From an uncultured Sutterella sp. (lineage in GTDB: Bacteria; Pseudomonadota; Gammaproteobacteria; Burkholderiales; Burkholderiaceae_F): DNA of 6,852 bases. Positions 1 to 6,543 of the stretch are shown in pieces (within the stretch, counting starts at the first letter, position 1; every line of letters begins with the position of its first letter). The position numbers and the translations under genes were made by a program. The notes beneath the pieces were generated by a model. It worked only from the letters and a program-made list of their open reading frames with translations, searched no databases and had not been told where the DNA came from. The stretch is taken from positions 1 to 6,852 of the forward strand of contig CAAGAT010000031.1 in assembly GCA_900767875.1 (NCBI GenBank), read 5' to 3'.

Positions 1-50
1 GACCGGGCCGAAAAGGGTTCGTGAAAATTCAGGCTAGGCACTATGCCCTA

Positions 51-79
51 TTGCTCGAAAACCCCCGTGCGGCTATGAT
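51..79 (+). promoter_or_regulatory. Sigma70-type promoter
   Basis: A -35 element TTGCTC (51-56) and a -10 element TATGAT (74-79, five of six consensus bases) are separated by exactly 17 nt. Transcription would start near 85-87. The next strong signal downstream is the terminator at 199-236, so the promoter may drive a short RNA or the leader of the AbrB gene. An imperfect inverted repeat, TAGG (35-38) and CCTA (47-50), abuts the -35 and could be an operator. The -35 is weak (three of six), so activity is inferred rather than certain. Confidence 0.5.
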
Positions 80-85
80 GGTTTC

Positions 86-236
86 AACATTTCGAAGCAG
101 AGAACAAAAATCTGCGCCAACCTGCTCGATCCGGGCAAGGTGGTTACGCTCTCGTAAAGAAGCGGATGTGGCCCGAGAAGGGCAACCAAGCGGATGACGA
201 CCGTCTGATCGAAATGTGATTGGACGGTCTTTTTTA
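86..236 (+). ncRNA. Candidate small RNA or attenuated leader
   Basis: About 150 nt run from the predicted start of the 51-79 promoter to the terminator at 199-236, with no convincing gene between. Possible local stems are GCAGA/TCTGC (97-101 with 111-115) and GCCC/GGGC (171-174 with 180-183), ahead of the terminator stem. I do not recognise a known RNA family or riboswitch consensus in it. Two short reading frames cross it, 38-156 and 79-219, and either could be coding; neither has a clear ribosome binding site. It is either a free-standing small RNA or the 5' leader of the AbrB gene, with termination deciding read-through. Only the flanking signals support it. Confidence 0.33.
199..236 (+). 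terminator. Rho-independent terminator
   Basis: The arms 199-210 and 218-229 form a 12-bp stem: seven Watson-Crick pairs GACCGTC/GACGGTC at the base, two G-T wobbles, then three more pairs. The loop is 7 nt (GAAATGT) and six T residues follow at 230-235. This is the best terminator in the window. It ends whatever is transcribed from the left edge and separates it from the AbrB gene, whose start codon lies 82 nt further on. Confidence 0.8.
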
Positions 237-263
237 TTTGGCGAAAACCAAGGTGGATTTAAT

Positions 264-299
264 CCGACTTGCCGGACCTGCCCAACGGGGGCGAATCGG
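264..299 (+). promoter_or_regulatory. 5' UTR hairpin before the AbrB gene
   Basis: CCGACTTGCC (264-273) can pair with GGCGAATCGG (290-299) in nine of ten positions, counting one wobble. The loop is 16 nt, and the stem ends 6 nt before the Shine-Dalgarno AGGAG (306-310). It could affect translation of the AbrB-like protein. A -10-like TTTAAT (258-263) lies just upstream but has no convincing -35 at proper spacing, so a separate promoter here is doubtful. Confidence 0.3.
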
Positions 300-317
300 C
301 TAAACAGGAGCGAAAAA

Positions 318-566
318 ATGAGTCAGCGCTTAACGATCAAGGGTCAGGTGACCGTTCCGAAGAACGTGCGGGATTTTCTCGGGCTTACCTCGGGCAGTTC
401 CGCGGTCGAATTCATCATCGACGATGACGGTTCGGTGCGCGTGCAAAAGGCCTGCGCCCGTCCGGCCGCCCGTGCGGCCGTGCGCGAGACCGGTTCGGTG
501 CACGCCGCCGGCGGCGTCGATCGCTGCACCCGCATTCTCGGGCTGCTCTCGGGCTGCTACGTGTAA
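318..566 (+). CDS. AbrB/MazE/SpoVT-family DNA-binding protein
   Basis: The 82-residue product begins with the swapped-hairpin AbrB fold signature, roughly residues 2-47: an LTIKGQVTVPKNVRDFLGL-type stretch, then a short strand with an acidic turn (DDDGSVRV). Such proteins bind DNA as dimers and act as transition-state regulators or as antitoxins that repress their own operon. The remaining 35 residues are rich in Ala, Arg, Gly and Val with three cysteines, and match nothing I recognise. The ATG at 318 is chosen because AGGAG sits 7 nt upstream and the protein then starts directly with the domain; an in-frame GTG at 216 lies inside the terminator. No toxin gene is adjacent: the next gene, 64 nt on, is a flavoprotein. 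DNA-binding family membership is fairly secure. The target is unknown, with self-regulation or regulation of the flavoprotein gene as guesses. Confidence 0.82.
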   Translation: MSQRLTIKGQVTVPKNVRDFLGLTSGSSAVEFIIDDDGSVRVQKACARPAARAAVRETGSVHAAGGVDRCTRILGLLSGCYV

Positions 567-630
567 GGGGATTCGACGGCCCTCGGTGCGGCTCGTTTGA
601 GAACAACAGGTTGGAAAGGACAAAACGAAA

Positions 631-2034
631 ATGGATAGGTTGAACGAGCTGCGCGCCATCGTGGGCGAGAGCAATGTGCTCACAGCTGAGGCCGATGTGG
701 CCGGGTACCTTGTGGACTGGAGCAACCGCTTTCACGGCAAGACGCCCGCGGTCGTGCGGCCGGCCAATACCGAGGAAGTGAGCAAGGTTCTGGCGTGGGC
801 CAACGCCACGGGCACGGCCGTCGTGCCGCAGTCGGGCAACACGAGCCTGGTGGGGGGCGGCACGCCCTCGCCCGAAGGCAAGGCGATCCTGCTGTCGCTC
901 TCTCGCATGAACAAGGTCGAGGAAATCGACGTCGTCAACGACACGATGACCCTTGAAGCGGGCGTGATCCTGGAAAAGGCCCAGCAGGCCGCCAAGGACG
1001 CCGGGCGTCTTTTCCCGCTGAACTTTGCCGCCGAAGGCACCGCCTGCATCGGTGGTTGTATCGCCACCAACGCGGGCGGCACGGCGGTGCTGCGCTACGG
1101 CAACACGCGCGAACTCGTGCTCGGCCTGGAGGTGGTCCTGGCGGACGGCCGTGTGGTCAACATGCTCCGGGGCCTGAGAAAGGACAACACCGGGTACGAT
1201 TTGAAGCAGCTTTTCATCGCCAGCGAAGGGACCCTGGGGGTCATCACCCGCGCCGTCGTTAAGCTCTTCACGCTGCCGCAGGTGACCTACACGGCTCTCG
1301 TGGGCGTGGAAAATCCGCACAAGGCCTGCAGCCTTCTGGCGGCCGTCAAGACCGCCGCGGGCCCGGCCCTGACCGGGTTTGAGTTGATGCAGTCCAAGTG
1401 CATCACCCGCGTGGGCGAGCAGATCGAATCCGTGAGCCTGCCCGGGGACGTGTCCTCAGCCGACTGGTGGTGCTTGATTGAACTCAGCTACGCCCGTGAC
1501 CCGGCCAGCAACCCCCTGGAGACGATTCTGGAGGCGCAGTTTGAAAACGGCACGGTGGTGGACGCGTTCCTCTCGAACTCGGTCAAGGACAGCCGCGCCT
1601 TCTGGTCGATCCGCGAGTCCATCCCGAGCGCCGACGCGCACGTGGGCGGCAACCTGCACAACGACGTGAGCATCGAAATCAGCGACATCGCCGACTTCGT
1701 GGACGAGGCGCTCGAAGCCCTCAACAAGCGCTACGACTGGATTGATCCGTCGGTCTTCGGGCACCTGGGCGACGGCAACCTACATTTCAACATCGGCTCG
1801 ATTCCGGCCAACCTCGCCTTTGAAAACGAAGAGGGGATCCGCGAGACGGTCTATGCGGTCGTGCAGCGCCACAACGGCTCGATTTCGGCCGAACACGGCA
1901 TCGGGCAGCTCAAGCGCGCGCATTTCCTGCAGCTCAAAAACCCCATTGAATTGGAGATCATGGGCGCCATCAAGCACACGCTCGACCCCAAGGGGATCCT
2001 CAACCCGGGCAAGTTGCTCGCCGACAACTACTGA
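631..2034 (+). CDS. FAD-linked D-2-hydroxyacid dehydrogenase (D-lactate/D-2-hydroxyglutarate type)
   Basis: A 467-residue flavoprotein of the GlcD/DLD/D2HGDH family, which oxidises D-2-hydroxyacids to 2-oxoacids and passes electrons to an acceptor such as an electron-transfer flavoprotein or the quinone pool. The N-terminal FAD_binding_4 domain (about 35-215) shows VVPQSGNTSLVGGG (64-77), ATNAGG (145-150), RYGNTR (155-160) and KDNTGYDLKQLF (184-195). The C-terminal FAD-oxidase domain carries WSIRE (325-329), the metal-binding GHLGDGNLH (377-385) and SAEHGIGQLKR (419-429), and ends with the usual LDPKGILNPGKLL. Length and domain order are normal, and there is no signal peptide or membrane segment. 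The ATG at 631 follows an AGGA at 617-620. The gene may share a transcript with the AbrB-like gene. The substrate cannot be fixed from sequence; D-lactate, D-2-hydroxyglutarate and glycolate are all possible. Oddly, His343 (LHNDVS) stands where I recall Lys in the family. Confidence 0.88.
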   Translation: MDRLNELRAIVGESNVLTAEADVAGYLVDWSNRFHGKTPAVVRPANTEEVSKVLAWANATGTAVVPQSGNTSLVGGGTPSPEGKAILLSLSRMNKVEEIDVVNDTMTLEAGVILEKAQQAAKDAGRLFPLNFAAEGTACIGGCIATNAGGTAVLRYGNTRELVLGLEVVLADGRVVNMLRGLRKDNTGYDLKQLFIASEGTLGVITRAVVKLFTLPQVTYTALVGVENPHKACSLLAAVKTAAGPALTGFELMQSKCITRVGEQIESVSLPGDVSSADWWCLIELSYARDPASNPLETILEAQFENGTVVDAFLSNSVKDSRAFWSIRESIPSADAHVGGNLHNDVSIEISDIADFVDEALEALNKRYDWIDPSVFGHLGDGNLHFNIGSIPANLAFENEEGIRETVYAVVQRHNGSISAEHGIGQLKRAHFLQLKNPIELEIMGAIKHTLDPKGILNPGKLLADNY

Positions 2035-2052
2035 GCGGTTTTTGGACGCAAC

Positions 2053-2069
2053 GGGCCGCTTGCCGGCCC
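2053..2069 (+). terminator. Hairpin after the flavoprotein gene, possible weak terminator
   Basis: A perfect 6-bp GC stem, GGGCCG (2053-2058) with CGGCCC (2064-2069), and a 5-nt loop lies 18 nt after the flavoprotein stop codon. No T-run follows, so it is at best a weak or rho-assisted terminator, or a 3'-end stabiliser. Its position makes it the natural boundary between the flavoprotein gene and the amino-acid block. Confidence 0.3.
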
Positions 2070-2175
2070 AATCTAAGTCCTTGTTCCTACGCACATTCCT
2101 GTAGCGCGTGGGCGCCGTGCGACAACGCCGGCTTTTCAAGGGTAGCTCCCGATCGGTATCGCGGGCCGCTCCTGC

Positions 2176-2211
2176 TAATATCAGTCGGAAAGCCTGCCCA
2201 TTCGGGCGGGC
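2176..2211 (+). promoter_or_regulatory. Possible promoter -10 and 5' UTR hairpin upstream of alaC
   Basis: The 245-nt gap 2035-2279 contains no gene. A -10-like TAATAT sits at 2176-2181 with no good -35 at 16-18 nt. It is followed by a hairpin: GCCTGCCC (2192-2199) pairs with GGGCGGGC (2204-2211) through 8 pairs including one wobble, with an ATTC loop. If the promoter is real, the aminotransferase mRNA has a structured leader of about 90 nt. I saw no leader peptide rich in Thr or Ile codons that would suggest classical thr attenuation. Confidence 0.25.
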
Positions 2212-2279
2212 CCCGAGCCGGCCTGCGCCCCATCAAGGGCGTTCTTCGCGCCGGCGTTCATTCATTTCAGGGGATTGCC

Positions 2280-3497
2280 ATGAACACTGACTTTTCGCGC
2301 ATCAAGCGTCTGCCGCCGTACGTTTTCAACATCACCGGTGAACTCAAGATGGCGGCACGTCGGCGCGGCGAAGACATCATCGACCTGTCGATGGGCAATC
2401 CCGACGGCCCCACGCCCAAGCACATCGTCGACAAGATGATCGCGGTCGCAAGCCGCGACAACACCCACGGCTACTCGGTCTCCAAGGGCATTCCGCGTCT
2501 GCGCAAGGCCATCTGCAACTGGTACAAGCGCAAGTTCGACGTGGACCTGGATCCGGACAGCGAAGCGATCGTCACGATCGGCTCCAAGGAAGGCATCGCG
2601 CATCTGATGCTGGCGTGCACCGACCGCGGCGACACGGTCCTCGTGCCCAATCCCTCCTATCCAATTCACATCTACGGCGCGATCATCGCCGGCGCCGACA
2701 TTCGCTCCGTCAAGATGATCCCGGGCGTGGACTTCTTGGCCGAGCTCGAGCGCGCCATCGTCGAGACGGTGCCCCGTCCCAAGATGATGATTCTGGGCTT
2801 TCCCTCCAACCCGACGGCGCAGTGCGTCGAGCTCGACTTCCTCGAAAAGGTCGTGGCCCTGGGTAAGCGCTACGGCATCTGGATCGTGCATGACCTCGCC
2901 TACGCCGACATCTGCTTTGACGGCTACAAGGCTCCCTCGATCATGCAGGTGCCCGGCGCCAAGGAGGTGGCCGTCGAGTTCTTCACGATGTCCAAGTCCT
3001 ACAACATGGCGGGCTGGCGTCTGGGCTATATGGTCGGCAACAAGGATCTGGTGCACGCCCTGGCGCGCATCAAGAGCTACCACGACTACGGCACCTTCAC
3101 GCCGCTGCAGGTGGCGGCCATCGAGGCCCTCGAAGGCGATCAGACGTGCGTTGAGCAAGTACGCCAGAAGTACCAAAAGCGCCGCGACATCATCGTCAAG
3201 GGTTTGAACGACATCGGCTGGCCCGTCGACTGCCCCAAGGCCTCAATGTACATCTGGGCCAAGATTCCCGAACCGTATCGAGCCCTGGGCAGCGTGGAAT
3301 TCAGCAAGCGCCTGCTGCAGGACGCCAAGGTGGCGGTGAGCCCTGGCATCGGCTTTGGCGAATACGGGGACGACCACGTGCGCATTGCCCTGATCGAAAA
3401 CGAATTCCGCATCCGTCAGGCCCTGCACGGCATCAAGCAGATGTTCCGCAAGGACGGCTTGATCGACCCCGATGCGCCGCACGGGCAGGAGAAGTAA
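2280..3497 (+). CDS. alaC: PLP-dependent alanine aminotransferase, AlaC-like
   Basis: A 405-residue fold-type I (class I/II) aminotransferase. It probably interconverts alanine and 2-oxoglutarate with pyruvate and glutamate in the cytoplasm, as E. coli AlaC (about 412 residues) does. Visible PLP-site motifs are SKEG (102-105), SNPT (176-179), HDLAYAD (204-210), the Schiff-base lysine Lys239 in TMSKSYNMAGWRLGY, Arg247 in the same stretch, and the carboxylate-binding Arg368 in HVRIALIENE. The ATG at 2280 has AGGGGA 5 nt upstream and gives the normal N-terminus with FSRIKRLPPYVF. The gene leads the hom-thrC block on the same strand, an order that I recall in betaproteobacteria and that supports the AlaC assignment. 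A different amino-donor preference, for example methionine or aspartate, cannot be excluded from motifs alone. The gene is intact. Confidence 0.88.
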   Translation: MNTDFSRIKRLPPYVFNITGELKMAARRRGEDIIDLSMGNPDGPTPKHIVDKMIAVASRDNTHGYSVSKGIPRLRKAICNWYKRKFDVDLDPDSEAIVTIGSKEGIAHLMLACTDRGDTVLVPNPSYPIHIYGAIIAGADIRSVKMIPGVDFLAELERAIVETVPRPKMMILGFPSNPTAQCVELDFLEKVVALGKRYGIWIVHDLAYADICFDGYKAPSIMQVPGAKEVAVEFFTMSKSYNMAGWRLGYMVGNKDLVHALARIKSYHDYGTFTPLQVAAIEALEGDQTCVEQVRQKYQKRRDIIVKGLNDIGWPVDCPKASMYIWAKIPEPYRALGSVEFSKRLLQDAKVAVSPGIGFGEYGDDHVRIALIENEFRIRQALHGIKQMFRKDGLIDPDAPHGQEK

Positions 3498-3507
3498 TTC
3501 ACCAACG

Positions 3508-3590
3508 CGGGGCGCTTGCGCCCCGGCCGCCCGCTTCGGTGGGCTTCACAATGGAAACCAACACGCGCGCGTCGGCCCAACACCGACGCG
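3508..3590 (+). promoter_or_regulatory. Three tandem hairpins between alaC and hom
   Basis: The 132-nt spacer 3498-3629 contains three stems in a row. The first is CGGGGCG/CGCCCCG (3508-3514 with 3519-3525, loop CTTG). The second is GCCCGC/GTGGGC (3529-3534 with 3539-3544), closed by a TTCG tetraloop of the very stable C(UUCG)G type. The third is a perfect CGCGTCGG/CCGACGCG (3568-3575 with 3583-3590, 7-nt loop) followed by TTT. None has a full T-run. They may act as a partial terminator, an RNase barrier, or a processing site that sets the relative levels of alaC and hom-thrC messages. The structure is seen directly and the role is inferred. Confidence 0.4.
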
Positions 3591-3629
3591 TTTGCCACAC
3601 AACGACAACCACAACAAGAAGGAAAACGC

Positions 3630-4937
3630 ATGCAAGCAGTCAAAATCGGCATCGCCGGATTCGGGACCGTGGGGGGCGGCACCTATGCCGTGTTAAAGCG
3701 CAACGCCGCCGAGCTGGCGCGCCGCGCCGGGGCTCCCCTGGAAATTACGCGCGTCGTGTGCCGCAACATTGACCGCGCCCGCGGCATCGTGGACGATCGC
3801 GTGACGCTTTCCAAGGACTGGCAAGACCTGGTCAACGACCCGGAAATCGCCATCGTCGTCGAGGTGATGGGCGGCATTGAACCGGCCAAGTCGTTGGTGC
3901 TCGAGGCGATTGCCGCGGGCAAACACGTCGTGACGGCCAACAAGGCCTTGCTCGCCCTGCACGGCGACGAGATTTTCTCGGCGGCCGCCCAAAAGGGCGT
4001 GGCCGTCTGTTATGAAGCGGCCGTCGCCGGGGGCGTGCCCATTATCAAGAGCCTGCGCGAGGGCCTGGCGGCCAACCGCATCGAGTGGATCGCGGGCATT
4101 ATCAACGGCACGTGCAACTTCATTCTCTCGACCATGCGAGACAAGGGCCTGTCGTTTGACGAGGCCCTCACGCAGGCGCAGGAACTCGGCTACGCCGAAG
4201 CCGATCCCACCTTTGACATCGAAGGCATTGACGCCGCGCACAAGATCACGCTTTTAAGTGCCCTCGCGTTCGGCACGCCCGTGAACTTCAAGGCCGCGCA
4301 CATCGAGGGCATCACCAAACTGTCCGCGACCGACATTCGCTACGCCGAAAACCTCGGCTACCGCATCAAGCTCTTGGGCATCACCCGCCGCACGGACAAG
4401 GGCATTGAATTGCGCGTGCACCCGGCTCTGGTGCCCATGCGCCGCCTTCTGGCCAACGTCGAGGGCGTCATGAACGCCGTCGTCGTCAAGGGCGACGCCG
4501 TGGGCAGCACGCTCTTTTACGGCCGCGGGGCGGGGTCGGAACCCACCGCCTCGGCCGTGGCCGCCGATTTGGTCGACATCGTGCGAATGACGGCCGCGGG
4601 CGACGTGCAGGCCCTCAAGCCCGCACCCTACAATGAAGAGGCTACGCAGCTGGGCTGGCTGTCGATGCGTGACACGGTGAGCAGCTACTACATGCGCATT
4701 CCGGTGGCCGACGAGCCTGGCGTGTTGGCGCAGGTGGCGCGCGTTTTCTCCGAAAAGGTGATTTCCATCGAAGCGGTGATGCAGCCCGAAGCGGCCATCG
4801 GCCGGCGCGACACCGAAATCGTGGTGATGACCCACAGCGCCGTGGAAGGCGCCGTCTTGGATGCCATCGCCGCCATCGAGGCGCTGCCGACCACGCGCGG
4901 CAAGGTCGTCATGATCCGCAAGGAAGAGCTCAACTAA
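3630..4937 (+). CDS. hom: Homoserine dehydrogenase
   Basis: A 435-residue monofunctional homoserine dehydrogenase that reduces L-aspartate 4-semialdehyde to L-homoserine with NAD(P)H, the branch point toward threonine and methionine. The N-terminal Rossmann domain has GFGTVGGG (10-17). TANK (102-105) carries Lys105, and GYAEADPTFDIEGIDAAHK (187-205) carries Glu190, Asp201 and Lys205, the residues equivalent to the yeast catalytic and substrate-binding Glu208, Asp219 and Lys223. GGVPIIKSLREGL and IINGTCNFIL mark the catalytic domain. Residues about 352-430 form a C-terminal ACT domain (RIPVADEPGVLAQVARVFSE), the usual site of threonine feedback inhibition. The ATG at 3630 is preferred because AAGGAA lies 5 nt upstream and the Rossmann strand begins at once. 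The frame is open upstream to a TTG at 3516, but that extension is not protein-like and lies across the hairpins. thrC follows after 22 nt, so the two are surely cotranscribed. No aspartokinase domain is fused. Confidence 0.96.
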   Translation: MQAVKIGIAGFGTVGGGTYAVLKRNAAELARRAGAPLEITRVVCRNIDRARGIVDDRVTLSKDWQDLVNDPEIAIVVEVMGGIEPAKSLVLEAIAAGKHVVTANKALLALHGDEIFSAAAQKGVAVCYEAAVAGGVPIIKSLREGLAANRIEWIAGIINGTCNFILSTMRDKGLSFDEALTQAQELGYAEADPTFDIEGIDAAHKITLLSALAFGTPVNFKAAHIEGITKLSATDIRYAENLGYRIKLLGITRRTDKGIELRVHPALVPMRRLLANVEGVMNAVVVKGDAVGSTLFYGRGAGSEPTASAVAADLVDIVRMTAAGDVQALKPAPYNEEATQLGWLSMRDTVSSYYMRIPVADEPGVLAQVARVFSEKVISIEAVMQPEAAIGRRDTEIVVMTHSAVEGAVLDAIAAIEALPTTRGKVVMIRKEELN

Positions 4938-4959
4938 CCGGTACGAGGACACAAGAAAA

Positions 4960-6417
4960 ATGGCGCTCAAACTTCCCATGACCTATGAGTCCACCCGCGG
5001 CGGGGACGTCGATCTGCAGTACTGCGACATCGTTTTAAAGGGCCTGGCGCAGGACGGAGGCCTCTTTATGCCGCGCGTCTACCCGCAGGTGACGCGCACG
5101 GATTTGGAGGACTGGCGGCACCTGTCCTATGCCGAACTTGCCTTTGAGATCCTGCGCCTTTTTGCCACCGACATCGACGAGGCCATCCTTAAGGCCATGG
5201 TCTCGGGCGTGTACCGCGAGGAGGTGTACAACAACGGCCGCCGCGGCGAAGACTTCTCCAAGATCACCCCGGTGCGCTCGATCGACAAGGGCGCCGTCCG
5301 CATTCTGGAGCTCTCCAACGGCCCGACCCTGGCCTTCAAGGACATGGCCATGCAGTACCTCGGGGCCCTCTTTGAATACGTGCTGGCGCAAAAGGGGTGC
5401 GAGCTCAACATTCTCGGGGCGACCTCGGGCGATACCGGGAGCGCGGCCGAATACGCCATGCGCGGCCGCAAGGGCGTGCGCGTCTTCATGCTCTCGCCCG
5501 AAGGGCGCATGAGCGACTTTCAGCGCGCGCAGATGTATAGCCTGACGGACCCCAACGTCTTCAACATCGCCGTCAAGGGCACCTTTGACGACGCGCAGGA
5601 CATCGTCAAGGCCTGCAGCCGCGACGCGGCCTTTAAGACCACCTATTCGATCGGCACGGTCAATTCGATCAACTGGGCGCGCGTCTCGGCCCAGGTCGTC
5701 TATTACTTCAAGGGGTGGCTTGAAGTGACCGAAACCCCGGGCGAAGTCATCGACGTGACGGTGCCCTCGGGCAACTTCGGCAATATTCTGGCCGGCTGGA
5801 TCGCCAAGCAGATGGGCCTGCCCATCGGTCAGCTCGTGGTGGCCACCAACGAAAACGACGTGCTCGACGAGTTCTTTCGCACGGGCGTTTACCGCGTGCG
5901 CGACGCCGATCACACCTTCGTGACGAGCTCGCCCTCGATGGACATCTCCAAGGCGAGCAACTTCGAGCGTTACGTCTACGACATCGTCGGGCGCAACGGC
6001 GGGCGCATCAAGGAACTGTGGACCGAACTGGCTCTCAAGGGCGGCTTTGCGCTTTCAGAGGGCGAAATGATGCGCGTGCGCGAAAGCGGCTTTGTCTCGA
6101 GCCGCAGCACCCACGCCGAGCGCTTGTCCACGATCCGTCAGGTCTTTGAAACCGAGGGCTTTTTGATTGACCCGCACACGGCCGACGGCGTCAACGCAGC
6201 CCGACGCCACCTGCGGCGCGGCGTCAAGATGCTGGCCATGGAAACGGCGCTGCCGGCCAAATTCGCCGACACGATCCGTCAAGCCGTGGGGGCCGACCCC
6301 GAAGTGCCGCCCGCCTACAAGGGCATTGAGGATAGACCTCAGCACGTCACGGTGCTGCCCGCCGACGAGGCTGCCGTGAAGGCCTTCATCGCCGACACGC
6401 TCAAGGGCCAAAAGTAA
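4960..6417 (+). CDS. thrC: Threonine synthase
   Basis: A 485-residue threonine synthase of the longer bacterial class, which converts O-phospho-L-homoserine to L-threonine and phosphate with PLP. The N-terminus shows the typical YESTRGG (9-15) and LAQDGGLFMP (29-38). Lys127 in LAFKDMAMQYLG binds PLP, ATSGDTGSAA (154-163) holds the cofactor phosphate region, and VPSGNFGNILAG (268-279) is the second conserved glycine-rich loop. SSPSMDISKASNFER (323-337) and IDPHTADG (403-410) complete the family pattern. The ATG at 4960 has GAGGA at 4945-4949. The gene is the last of the alaC-hom-thrC block and ends before a strong hairpin. Homoserine kinase, which supplies its substrate, is not in the window. 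The gene is intact and codon use matches its neighbours. Confidence 0.96.
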   Translation: MALKLPMTYESTRGGDVDLQYCDIVLKGLAQDGGLFMPRVYPQVTRTDLEDWRHLSYAELAFEILRLFATDIDEAILKAMVSGVYREEVYNNGRRGEDFSKITPVRSIDKGAVRILELSNGPTLAFKDMAMQYLGALFEYVLAQKGCELNILGATSGDTGSAAEYAMRGRKGVRVFMLSPEGRMSDFQRAQMYSLTDPNVFNIAVKGTFDDAQDIVKACSRDAAFKTTYSIGTVNSINWARVSAQVVYYFKGWLEVTETPGEVIDVTVPSGNFGNILAGWIAKQMGLPIGQLVVATNENDVLDEFFRTGVYRVRDADHTFVTSSPSMDISKASNFERYVYDIVGRNGGRIKELWTELALKGGFALSEGEMMRVRESGFVSSRSTHAERLSTIRQVFETEGFLIDPHTADGVNAARRHLRRGVKMLAMETALPAKFADTIRQAVGADPEVPPAYKGIEDRPQHVTVLPADEAAVKAFIADTLKGQK

Positions 6418-6466
6418 GAAGCCGCTCGGCGCGGTCAACCGGCCGCTCGTCTCCGCCCGCAGCAAG

Positions 6467-6500
6467 CGGGGCTCTGCGGATTCATTCCCACAGAGCCCCG
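6467..6500. terminator. Hairpin terminator between convergent genes
   Basis: CGGGGCTCTG (6467-6476) pairs perfectly with CAGAGCCCCG (6491-6500) across a 14-nt loop that can add two more G-C pairs after one mismatch. It lies 49 nt after thrC and 43 nt beyond the stop of the minus-strand gene remnant, so it may serve both strands. The plus-side trailer AATTCTT is only partly T-rich and the minus side has no T-run, so termination is probably not purely intrinsic. Confidence 0.55.
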
Positions 6501-6543
6501 AATTCTTGCGAGGGCGGGTGTTACCCCATCAACCGCGTGCTCT

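Noticed and set aside
86..236. Known riboswitch, 6S RNA or glycine-riboswitch identity for the left-edge transcript
   Set aside because: Some short pieces looked suggestive (a GCCCGAGAAGGGC hairpin), but the conserved core bases and overall architecture of those families are not present by eye.
216..317. N-terminal extension of the AbrB-like protein from GTG 216
   Set aside because: The extension begins inside the terminator hairpin, has no ribosome binding site and no homology-like content. AGGAG before ATG 318 explains the true start.
2262..3176. Minus-strand open frame (304 codons) opposite alaC
   Set aside because: Antisense shadow of the aminotransferase with low-complexity composition and no supporting start context. 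The same applies to the minus frames at 415-1320, 3693-4241 and 4254-4979.
3516..3629. 38-residue extension of homoserine dehydrogenase from TTG 3516
   Set aside because: It starts within a hairpin loop. The known family N-terminus begins at the Rossmann strand, and a good Shine-Dalgarno lies directly before ATG 3630.
5035..5913. Long minus-strand open frame (292 codons) opposite thrC
   Set aside because: It lies wholly antisense to a clear threonine synthase. The translation is His/Val/Asp/Arg-rich, typical of the shadow of a high-GC gene, with no domain motifs.
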